This document shows positions 1 through 8,223 of a DNA stretch of 8,223 nucleotides, one piece after another. Source of the DNA: an uncultured Planctomycetaceae bacterium (GTDB lineage: Bacteria > Planctomycetota > Planctomycetia > Pirellulales > UBA1268); NCBI GenBank assembly GCA_937926325.1, contig CALAZQ010000321.1:1-8223 (forward strand), read 5' to 3'. Both the position numbers and the translations under genes were made by a program. Each line of letters starts with the position of its first letter. Position 1 is the first letter of the stretch. The notes under the pieces are model-generated. The model saw nothing but the letters and a program-made list of their open reading frames with translations, was not told the DNA's origin and did no database searches.

Positions 1-124
1 GGGGCGAGGATACGCCCAACGCTCCTCGAGCGTTCGCCGACCCCCGAGCCTCCCCGTGCTGGGTGACCTGATCGTGGCCACGGTTCGCTTGGATGCCCAC
101 CAGCCGATTGCCTACTCCTGAAAG

Positions 125-144
125 CCGCCAGCGGAAGCTGGCGG
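125..144 (+). repeat. Perfect 8-bp hairpin with GGAA tetraloop
   Basis: CCGCCAGC at 125-132 is perfectly complementary to GCTGGCGG at 137-144, leaving a four-base GGAA loop, which fits the stable GNRA loop pattern. It begins 4 nt after the TGA that closes the open frame ending at 121. There is no T-tract on either side, so it is not a typical intrinsic terminator. It could be an mRNA 3'-end stabiliser or a REP-like dispersed intergenic repeat. The base pairing is read directly; the role is inference. Confidence 0.6.
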
Positions 145-150
145 ACAGGC

Positions 151-192
151 CTCCCCCGGGGCCGGCGACGCCCTCGACACTCCCCCGGGGGA
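151..192. repeat. Two CTCCCCCGGGG repeats, the second a 12-bp palindrome
   Basis: The 11-base word CTCCCCCGGGG occurs at 151-161 and again at 180-190, starts 29 bases apart. Each copy contains the self-complementary CCCCGGGG. The second copy is embedded in a perfect 12-bp palindrome (181-192) and is followed by an A-run (192-197). With no loop the palindrome fits a protein-binding site better than an RNA hairpin. It lies about 30 bp upstream of the -35 box proposed for rplK, so an operator or activator site is possible but unproven. Confidence 0.4.
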
Positions 193-222
193 AAAAATCG
201 CGAATCGCTTCCTGCCGGGCCT

Positions 223-250
223 TTGACAATCACGATTTTCAGGGCATGAT
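223..250 (+). promoter_or_regulatory. Candidate sigma70-type promoter for rplK
   Basis: A perfect -35 hexamer TTGACA (223-228) is followed after 16 nt by CATGAT (245-250), which matches the -10 consensus at 3 of 6 positions including the A2 and T6 bases. A 17-nt spacing to ATGATG (246-251) is the alternative reading. Initiation would fall near 257, giving a leader of roughly 30 nt before the rplK start. It is the only full TTGACA seen upstream of a gene in the window. The weak -10 keeps confidence moderate. Confidence 0.5.
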
Positions 251-288
251 GTGAGGCTCTCCACAGCGACCGATTGAAGGAGCCAACG

Positions 289-714
289 ATGGCAAAGCAG
301 GTAACTGGACAGGCAAAATTTCAGGTTCCTGGCGGCCAGGCGACGCCCGCCCCCCCGGTCGGCACCTCCCTGGGCCGGTTCGGCATCAACCTGGGCCAGT
401 TTGTCCAGCAGTTCAATGACAAAACCAAAGACGCCGGCGGCATGCCGATTCCGGTCGTCGTCACCGTCTACAACGACCGGTCCTTCGACTTTGTCACCAA
501 GAGTCCACCGGCAGCGGCCCTCCTGAAAAAGGCGGCTGGCCTCGCGAAGGGGTCCGGCGTGCCCAACAAAACAAAGGTTGGCAAGGTGACCGTGGCCCAA
601 CTTGACGAGATTGTGAAGATGAAAACTGCCGATCTTCAGGCCCGTGACGACGAACATGCCCGACGCATGATCGAAGGAACAGCCCGCAGCATGGGCATCA
701 CGGTCGAAGGTTGA
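289..714 (+). CDS. rplK: 50S ribosomal protein L11
   Basis: L11 forms the base of the ribosomal stalk. It binds the GTPase-centre region of 23S rRNA with L10 and takes part in factor-dependent GTP hydrolysis and stringent-response signalling. The 141-residue length is normal for the family. The N-terminal domain (about 1-70) has the proline-rich loop ATPAPPVG (18-25), and the C-terminal rRNA-binding domain contains [29 protein letters not shown] and the terminal EGTARSMGI. The ATG at 289 is chosen because AAGGAG (277-282) lies 6 nt before it; an in-frame TTG at 274 overlaps this site and is rejected. Position 26, proline in E. coli and most bacteria (PVGP), is threonine here (PVGT). First gene of the cluster, probably read from the promoter at 223-250. 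Confidence 0.97.
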   Translation: MAKQVTGQAKFQVPGGQATPAPPVGTSLGRFGINLGQFVQQFNDKTKDAGGMPIPVVVTVYNDRSFDFVTKSPPAAALLKKAAGLAKGSGVPNKTKVGKVTVAQLDEIVKMKTADLQARDDEHARRMIEGTARSMGITVEG

Positions 715-738
715 AAACCAGCCGACATCCGCCATACT
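711..738 (+). promoter_or_regulatory. Weak candidate internal promoter before rplA
   Basis: TTGAAA (711-716, 5 of 6 to the -35 consensus) overlaps the rplK stop codon. It is followed after 16 nt by CATACT (733-738, 4 of 6 to TATAAT). It has the same 16-nt spacing and a C-A start in the -10 box, as in the rplK candidate. A transcript from here would carry a leader of about 70 nt into rplA. Matches of this quality occur by chance, so this is tentative; the 101-nt rplK-rplA gap is otherwise unremarkable apart from a long-loop CTGAAA/TTTCAG pair. Confidence 0.22.
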
Positions 739-815
739 CCGGGGCTCGTTCGCCCTGCACTCCTGAAAGTCCTCGCCGCCTTTTTCAGCCGTCTCAAGCT
801 TAAGGAAAGATTGCC

Positions 816-1496
816 GTGCCCCTGACGAAAAGGATGAAGGCCGCCCAGGCGGTCAAGCCCGCCGACGACACCCCCCTTCCGGTGGCGGAGGCGGTCGCGG
901 CATTGAAGAAGTTTCCGCCGACAAAGTTCGATCAGACGGTCGAAATTCATGTGCGGCTCGGCATCGACCCAAAACAGGCCGACCAGATCGTCCGTGGCTC
1001 AATCGTGCTGCCGCACGGCATCGGCAAGAGCAAACGGGTGGTGGTCTTCGCCAAGGGCAATCTGGCTGACGACGCCCGCGCCGCCGGTGCCGAAGAGGTT
1101 GGTGGCGATGACCTCGCGAAGAAAATCAAGGACGGCTGGACCGATTTCGATGTCTGCATCGCCGCTCCCGACATGATGGGCCTGGTCGGCCCCCTGGGCA
1201 AAATCCTCGGCCCGCGGGGTTTGATGCCAAGCCCACGAGCCGGAACCGTGACCGCCGACGTGTCCAAAACCGTCAAGGAGTACAAGGCGGGTAAGGTTGA
1301 ATTTCGAAATGACCCGACCGGCATCGTTCACGCCGCCGTCGGCAAGGCCAGCTTTGATGCCGAAAAACTCGCCGACAACATCACCGCATTTATCGATCAC
1401 ATCCGATCGATGCAGCCGACGGCTGTTCGGGGCCAGTACATCAAAACCGTTGCCATCTCGGCGACGATGTCCCCCGGCGTCATGGTGGCTGCCTAG
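816..1496 (+). CDS. rplA: 50S ribosomal protein L1
   Basis: L1 binds 23S rRNA at the E-site side, forms the mobile L1 stalk that helps release deacylated tRNA, and in many bacteria represses translation of its own rplK-rplA mRNA. The protein is 226 residues, within the family range. Visible features are the N-terminal LTKRMK, the segment from D51 ([11 protein letters not shown], then LPHGIGK), the family signature around residues 112-139 ([20 protein letters not shown]) and the C-terminal [17 protein letters not shown]. The start is GTG at 816, supported by AAGGAA (802-807) 8 nt upstream and alignment with E. coli L1 from its first residues. It follows rplK by 101 nt and precedes rplJ by 48 nt. 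I could not confirm an L1-binding mRNA mimic in the leader. Confidence 0.96.
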   Translation: MPLTKRMKAAQAVKPADDTPLPVAEAVAALKKFPPTKFDQTVEIHVRLGIDPKQADQIVRGSIVLPHGIGKSKRVVVFAKGNLADDARAAGAEEVGGDDLAKKIKDGWTDFDVCIAAPDMMGLVGPLGKILGPRGLMPSPRAGTVTADVSKTVKEYKAGKVEFRNDPTGIVHAAVGKASFDAEKLADNITAFIDHIRSMQPTAVRGQYIKTVAISATMSPGVMVAA

Positions 1497-1544
1497 CCGT
1501 CACTTCCGACTCGCTTTCCTTCCTCCAACCGATCCGCAGAGACA

Positions 1545-2090
1545 ATGAGCAAACTTGTCAAAGACCTGATGATGCAGACCCTCCGGTCACGACTGGATGA
1601 TGTTGGCGAGGTCTTTCTGATCAGCCTGGGCCAGCTTGACGCCCAAAAGACCACCGAACTGCGGCTGGCACTGCGGAAGAAGAAGATCAACCTGCAGCTG
1701 ATCCGCAACAACCTGGCCCGACGGGCTCTGTCCGACACGCCCCTGGCACCTGCCTTCGAGGGGCAAACCGGCATGCTCGCGGTCTGCTGGGGGGGCGAAG
1801 ATATCGTCGACTTGGCGAAGGAGCTGGACCGGATCACCGGCCTGCCGGACTACGCCGGCTTTGCGTGCCATGGTGGAGCCATGGATGGTGCAAAGCTCGA
1901 GCCGGACGACCTCAAACGGGTTGCCAAGTGGCCGTCCCGAGCAGAGCAGCTGTCGATTCTCTCGGGACAGCTTTGCTCGATGGGCGGCACGATCTCGGGT
2001 CAGCTGCTCGCCGGAGGGGCCAACCTGGCCGGCCAACTCGCCGGTCGGATCGACGACCTGGAAAAGGGAGAAAGTGACGCAGCTGCCTGA
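1545..2090 (+). CDS. rplJ: 50S ribosomal protein L10
   Basis: L10 anchors the L7/L12 dimers to the large subunit, forming the stalk that recruits translation factors; in other bacteria the L10-L12 complex represses its own mRNA. It has 181 residues with a normal globular N-terminal domain (TELRLALRKKKINLQLIRNNLARRAL near 37-62, matching [25 protein letters not shown] in E. coli). The C-terminal helix shows three successive 11-residue units at 140-150, 151-161 and 162-172, beginning SGQL, SGQL and AGQL, consistent with three L12-dimer sites. The ATG at 1545 fits family alignment but lacks a clear Shine-Dalgarno sequence; upstream is a pyrimidine-rich tract (1514-1526). Only 48 nt separate it from rplA, too short for a large L10 leader of the E. 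coli type. Confidence 0.95.
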   Translation: MSKLVKDLMMQTLRSRLDDVGEVFLISLGQLDAQKTTELRLALRKKKINLQLIRNNLARRALSDTPLAPAFEGQTGMLAVCWGGEDIVDLAKELDRITGLPDYAGFACHGGAMDGAKLEPDDLKRVAKWPSRAEQLSILSGQLCSMGGTISGQLLAGGANLAGQLAGRIDDLEKGESDAAA

Positions 2091-2410
2091 GGCTGGAACC
2101 TGGGTGCAGTTTCGCTTCCAGTCGAGATTGCTTTCCCAAAAAACTGTCAAGCCCAAAACTTTTGGGTCTAGGCAAGGACAAAATTCGTGGTATCACCATA
2201 GGTTCGCGATTTCTGACGACGGCACCTGAGGCCAGCCAGAAATCTCCTGCGGATGACAGGCAAACCAGGCCGATGGCACCCGCGAAATCCAAGTATTGTC
2301 CCAACGACATTACGACGGATTGCTGACCAACCGCTCGGAACAACTCAACTAGTTTTACCATTTCGGTATGCCCACAGGCACCGGTTTCTCAAGGGAAAGG
2401 ATCGCGATCG
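2091..2410 (+). other. 320-nt rplJ-rplL intergenic region, probable rplL leader
   Basis: No credible gene lies here. The stretch around 2130-2220 looks richer in A and T than the flanking genes. Two structures are visible. One is the CCCAAAA/TTTTGGG dyad near 2152-2166, listed separately. The other is a stem of about eight pairs at 2363-2384 (TCGG...TGCC with GGCA...CCGG, CACA loop, two-base TA bulge) ending 26 nt before the rplL start. The rplL ribosome-binding site AAAGG (2396-2400) follows, 10 nt from ATG; TTTCT (2385-2389) could weakly pair with GGAAA (2394-2398) over it. I found no convincing -35/-10 pair, so whether rplL has its own promoter is open. Confidence 0.5.
2135..2166 (+). repeat. 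CCCAAAA direct repeat with a shared TTTTGGG partner
   Basis: CCCAAAA occurs at 2135-2141 and 2152-2158, and TTTTGGG at 2160-2166 is a perfect complement to both. The nearer pairing is an almost loop-free palindrome, better read as a DNA site or a shortened hairpin. The farther pairing gives a 7-bp stem with an 18-nt loop. No T-tract follows, so it is not an intrinsic terminator. A regulatory role before rplL is inference. Confidence 0.4.
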
Positions 2411-2842
2411 ATGGCAACGGCTGAAGCAACAGAGTCAACCCGGGAATTTTCGGCAGACACGAAGGAACTCGGTGATCGCATCGTCGGCCTGACGCTGAAG
2501 GCTGCGAAGGAATTGTCCGACTACCTCGACGAAGTCCACGGCATCAAGCCGGCCACCGGAGGCGCCGTGATGGTCGCCGCGGGCGGCGGCGGCGCGGCTG
2601 GCGAGGGTGGCGGCGAAGCCGCCGCCGAGAAGACTGAGTTCGACGTCGTGCTCGAATCGTTTGGTGACCAGAAAATCGGTGTCATCAAGGTCGTTCGGGC
2701 CGCGACTGGCCTTGGTCTCAAAGAGGCCAAAGATCTCGTGGAAGGTGCTCCGAGCAAGGTCAAGGAAGGCATCTCCAAGGAAGACGCCGAGAAGCTCCAG
2801 AAGGAACTCGAGGAAGCTGGGGCCAAGGTTTCGGTCAAGTAA
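2411..2842 (+). CDS. rplL: 50S ribosomal protein L7/L12
   Basis: L7/L12 is the multicopy dimeric stalk protein that contacts EF-G, EF-Tu, IF2 and release factors. The protein is 143 residues, about 20 longer than E. coli (121). Residues 1-15 form a Ser/Thr/Glu-rich extension, followed by an N-terminal dimerisation and L10-binding segment (about 17-50). Next is a flexible Gly/Ala hinge (about 50-72, with runs such as [13 protein letters not shown]), then the strongly conserved C-terminal domain starting [10 protein letters not shown] and including the factor-binding [14 protein letters not shown] and the final [10 protein letters not shown]. The ATG at 2411 has AAAGG (2396-2400) 10 nt upstream; the next Met is residue 54, inside the hinge, so no shorter start is possible. 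The gene stands 320 nt after rplJ and 273 nt before rpoB, which leaves room for independent control of stalk stoichiometry. Confidence 0.96.
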   Translation: MATAEATESTREFSADTKELGDRIVGLTLKAAKELSDYLDEVHGIKPATGGAVMVAAGGGGAAGEGGGEAAAEKTEFDVVLESFGDQKIGVIKVVRAATGLGLKEAKDLVEGAPSKVKEGISKEDAEKLQKELEEAGAKVSVK

Positions 2843-2857
2843 AACACGCAACTGTTC

Positions 2858-2909
2858 CTATTTGCCGGCCAAGCCCTTGGCGGTTTGGCTGGCAAATGGT
2901 ATAGTTTTT
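2858..2909 (+). terminator. Candidate attenuator/terminator hairpin after rplL
   Basis: Bases 2858-2872 pair with 2885-2899 in a 15-bp stem with two G-U wobbles. The core is ATTTGCCGGCCAA (2860-2872) against TTGGCTGGCAAAT (2885-2897), with a 12-nt loop. Five T residues follow at 2905-2909, 6 nt past the stem base, which is looser than an ideal intrinsic terminator. It begins 16 nt after the rplL stop, the place where E. coli carries a partial attenuator setting rpoBC expression relative to rplL. Partial termination or RNA processing is plausible. The same DNA also carries the rpoB promoter candidate, so the dyad may instead be an operator. Confidence 0.5.
2877..2905 (+). promoter_or_regulatory. 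Candidate extended -10 promoter for rpoBC
   Basis: The -35 box TTGGCG (2877-2882, 4 of 6) and the -10 box TATAGT (2900-2905, 5 of 6) are separated by exactly 17 nt. The -10 box is preceded by TGG, giving the TGN motif of an extended -10 promoter. Initiation near 2911-2912 would leave a leader of about 205 nt before rpoB. This is the best promoter match in the window by the combined elements. It lies inside the 2858-2899 dyad, so a repressor bound there would block it. Confidence 0.55.
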
Positions 2910-2966
2910 GCGTGCCCGTTCCTTTGCCAGCAATTCTCGTTGTCTTTTCAGGCCTCTTGTGGTCTC

Positions 2967-3045
2967 GGCCGGCCCCTCGTGTGCATGGAACTGCCTTTCG
3001 GCGACCTGACCATGCCGTTGCCCTGGGTATCCGCGGTGGCCGGCC
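2967..3045 (+). other. Nested inverted repeats in the rpoB leader
   Basis: Three helices can nest in the predicted rpoB 5' leader. GGCCGGCC (2967-2974) can pair with the identical self-complementary word at 3038-3045. GCATGG (2983-2988) pairs with CCATGC (3010-3015), and GCC (2993-2995) with GGC (3000-3002) around a TTTC loop. This would make an elongated structured RNA of 79 nt ending about 50 nt before the rpoB ribosome-binding site. GC-rich DNA gives such pairings by chance, so folding and conservation data would be needed. No known riboswitch class was recognised. Confidence 0.3.
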
Positions 3046-3098
3046 CGCCGAGGCTGGACGCCGTCTCCCCTGATTCACCGCCGCATCCCGTTCTCCCT

Positions 3099-3104
3099 GA
3101 GGAG
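3099..3104 (+). promoter_or_regulatory. Ribosome-binding site deciding the rpoB start
   Basis: GAGGAG (3099-3104) lies 11 nt upstream of the ATG at 3116. An in-frame GTG at 3104 begins inside this site and would add four residues (MLFH), so the ATG is preferred. The spacing is slightly long, filled by a T-rich stretch (3108-3112). Confidence 0.7.
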
Positions 3105-3115
3105 TGCTTTTTCAT

Positions 3116-6868
<3,753 letters not shown>

Positions 6869-6991
6869 GCCTCGGCCGCCTGCGGCGATCGACCAGACCG
6901 CCACGGGCTGCCGGTTTCCTTGGTTCTGTTCCCGTTTCAATCGTTCCACCCACCGCCGACCCCAGCAGCCTTTTTCCAGGGAGACCTCTCC
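6869..6991 (+). other. rpoB-rpoC intergenic gap
   Basis: This 123-nt spacer holds the rpoC ribosome-binding site AGGGAG (6978-6983) and nothing else convincing. A short GCCGC/GCGGC palindrome lies just after the rpoB stop but has too small a loop and no T-tract for a terminator. No -35/-10 pair was found, so read-through from rpoB is the simplest explanation for rpoC transcription. Confidence 0.5.
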
Positions 6992-8223
6992 GTGAGCATC
7001 GGTGAAGCCACGTACGATCGCGTCAATGACTACTCGGCCGTCAAGATCAGCCTGGCCCGTCCCCACGACATCCGCAGCTGGTCGTTCGGCGAGGTGAAGA
7101 AGCCCGAGACGATCAACTACCGCACCTACCGTCCGGAAAAGGACGGCCTGATGTGCGAGAAGATTTTCGGACCTGAAAAAGACTGGGAATGTTCCTGCGG
7201 CAAGTACCGCGGCATGAAATACAAGGGGATGATCTGCGACCGCTGTGGCGTCAAGGTCACCCACAGCCGGGTCCGGCGGAAGCGGATGGGCCACATTGAG
7301 TTGGCCGCGCCGGTCGTCCACATCTGGTTTTTTAAGGCAATGCCGAGCCGGCTGGGCGCCCTGCTCGACATGAAGACGACCAGCCTGGAAAAAGTGATCT
7401 ATTTCCAGGACTACGTGGTGCTCGACCCCAAGGACACGCCGCTGAAGAAGCAGCAGCTGCTGTCGGAGGAAGAATGCCGTCAGGCCCGGGAGGAATATGG
7501 CGAAACCGCCTTCGAGGCCGAGATGGGGGCCGAGGCGGTTCGCAAACTGCTGCTCGGGCTTGACCTGGTTGAGCTCTCGAAGGAGCTCCGCGAGGAGCTG
7601 GCCACCACCGGTTCCAAGCAGAAGAAGAAAGATCTGGTCAATCGGCTGAAGATCGTCGAGGCGATCCGGGATAGTGAGAACAAGCCTGAGTGGATGGTGC
7701 TCGATGTGATCCCGGTGATCCCGCCCGACCTGCGGCCGCTGGTGATGCTCGACAGCGGCAACTTTGCCACCAGCGACCTCAACGATCTCTACCGCCGCAT
7801 CATCAACCGCAACAACCGGCTGAAAAAGCTCGTCGATCTCAATGCGCCCGAGGTGATTATCCGCAACGAAAAGCGGATGCTGCAGCAGTCGGTCGATGCC
7901 CTGTTCGACAACAACCGTTGCAAGCGTCCGGTGCTCGCCTCGAGCAACCGGCCGCTGAAGAGCCTGACCGACATGATCAAGGGCAAGCAGGGACGGTTCC
8001 GGGAGAACCTGCTCGGCAAGCGGGTCGATTACTCAGCCCGAAGCGTGATCGTCGTCGGCCCGACGCTGCGGCTGCACCAGTGCGGCCTGCCGAAAAAGAT
8101 CGCCTTGGAACTCTACCAGCCGTTCATTATTCGGCGGCTGAAGGACCTCGGCCATGCCGACACGATCAAGAGCGCCAAGAAGATGCTCGAGCGGAAGGAC
8201 GCCGAGGTCTGGGACATCCTCGA
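6992..8223 (+). CDS. rpoC: DNA-directed RNA polymerase subunit beta' (5' part, cut by window edge)
   Basis: β' supplies the clamp and the catalytic Mg-binding site of RNA polymerase. The first 410 codons are present and the frame is still open at the edge; the NADFDGD catalytic motif lies beyond it. Visible features: the zinc-binding domain with C67, C69, C82 and C85 (CSCGKYRG and CDRCGV); [20 protein letters not shown]; the clamp helices that bind sigma (about 262-306, [18 protein letters not shown] and NEKRML); and the segment starting at K330 ([15 protein letters not shown], then [12 protein letters not shown]), followed by [20 protein letters not shown]. The start is GTG at 6992, with AGGGAG (6978-6983) 8 nt upstream, and fits the E. 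coli N-terminus. A349 replaces the glycine of E. coli DYSGRS. Confidence 0.97.
   Translation, partial: MSIGEATYDRVNDYSAVKISLARPHDIRSWSFGEVKKPETINYRTYRPEKDGLMCEKIFGPEKDWECSCGKYRGMKYKGMICDRCGVKVTHSRVRRKRMGHIELAAPVVHIWFFKAMPSRLGALLDMKTTSLEKVIYFQDYVVLDPKDTPLKKQQLLSEEECRQAREEYGETAFEAEMGAEAVRKLLLGLDLVELSKELREELATTGSKQKKKDLVNRLKIVEAIRDSENKPEWMVLDVIPVIPPDLRPLVMLDSGNFATSDLNDLYRRIINRNNRLKKLVDLNAPEVIIRNEKRMLQQSVDALFDNNRCKRPVLASSNRPLKSLTDMIKGKQGRFRENLLGKRVDYSARSVIVVGPTLRLHQCGLPKKIALELYQPFIIRRLKDLGHADTIKSAKKMLERKDAEVWDIL

Larger units (their letters stand above)
1..222. other. Upstream region with no recognised gene
   Basis: No gene can be identified here. On the + strand one frame is open from base 2 to a TGA at 119-121 (39 codons). 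Its translation (ending HQPIAYS) resembles no family I know and in particular not the KOW-domain end of NusG, the usual neighbour of rplK. It may be the 3' end of an unknown gene or chance openness in GC-rich DNA. Two reverse-strand frames are also open across 1-120, so openness alone means little. Structures seen: a 7-bp inverted repeat AACGCTC/GAGCGTT (18-24 with 28-34, 3-nt loop), a 5-bp GGGCG/CGCCC pair (2-6 with 13-17), and the hairpin and CCCCGGGG repeats listed separately. Confidence 0.4.

Noticed and set aside
181..197. TCCCCCGGGGGA palindrome plus A-run as an intrinsic terminator
   Set aside because: The palindrome has no loop, and the run is A rather than T on the + strand. On the minus strand the T-run would precede the stem, so it fits a terminator in neither direction.
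112..735. 207-codon minus-strand frame over rplK and its upstream region
   Set aside because: It is almost wholly antisense to rplK, and the upstream part translates the repeat-rich spacer. No family resemblance.
1497..1544. L10 autoregulatory leader before rplJ
   Set aside because: Only 48 nt lie between rplA and rplJ and no stable stem is visible, so an E. coli-style leader cannot fit there.
2128..2156. TTGCTT and other -35-like words in the rplJ-rplL gap as an rplL promoter
   Set aside because: No -10-like hexamer occurs at 16-18 nt from any of the TTG words I examined (2128, 2162, 2296, 2320).
2253..2492. 79-codon + strand frame running from the rplJ-rplL gap into rplL
   Set aside because: No clear ribosome-binding site, overlaps conserved rplL out of frame, and the basic product resembles nothing known.

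Overview
The window is a GC-rich stretch of a bacterial chromosome holding the classic ribosomal-stalk and RNA-polymerase cluster. All genes lie on the + strand: rplK (L11), rplA (L1), rplJ (L10), rplL (L7/L12), rpoB (β) and the first 410 codons of rpoC (β'), which runs off the right edge. No tRNA, rRNA, mobile element or CRISPR array was recognised. The L11 sequence ([17 protein letters not shown] in place of the common PPVGPALG form), the β insertion in the βi9 position and the unusually loose gene spacing resemble my memory of Planctomycetota, perhaps a Pirellula-like lineage. That assignment is an inference without a database search.

Layout: 1-288 has no recognisable gene. It holds several short inverted and direct repeats and a good TTGACA-type promoter just upstream of rplK. 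The coding genes are rplK 289-714, rplA 816-1496 (GTG start), rplJ 1545-2090, rplL 2411-2842, rpoB 3116-6868 and rpoC 6992 to beyond 8223 (GTG start). The gaps are 101, 48, 320, 273 and 123 nt, which is loose for this cluster.

The products work together. L11, L10 and L7/L12 form the GTPase-associated stalk of the large ribosomal subunit and L1 forms the opposite mobile stalk. β and β' form the catalytic core of RNA polymerase. Co-localisation couples ribosome and polymerase supply. The intergenic signals suggest that rplK, rplL and rpoBC could be tuned separately. The most notable signal is in the rplL-rpoB gap: an extended -10 promoter lies inside a 15-bp dyad that is followed by a T-tract, and a third copy of the same half-site sits about 18 nt past the -10 box.

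I found no evidence of a previously undescribed system. The genes are ordinary housekeeping genes. The items worth a second look are regulatory DNA/RNA in the gaps and a few substitutions in drug-contact regions (L11 position 26, β rifampicin pocket).
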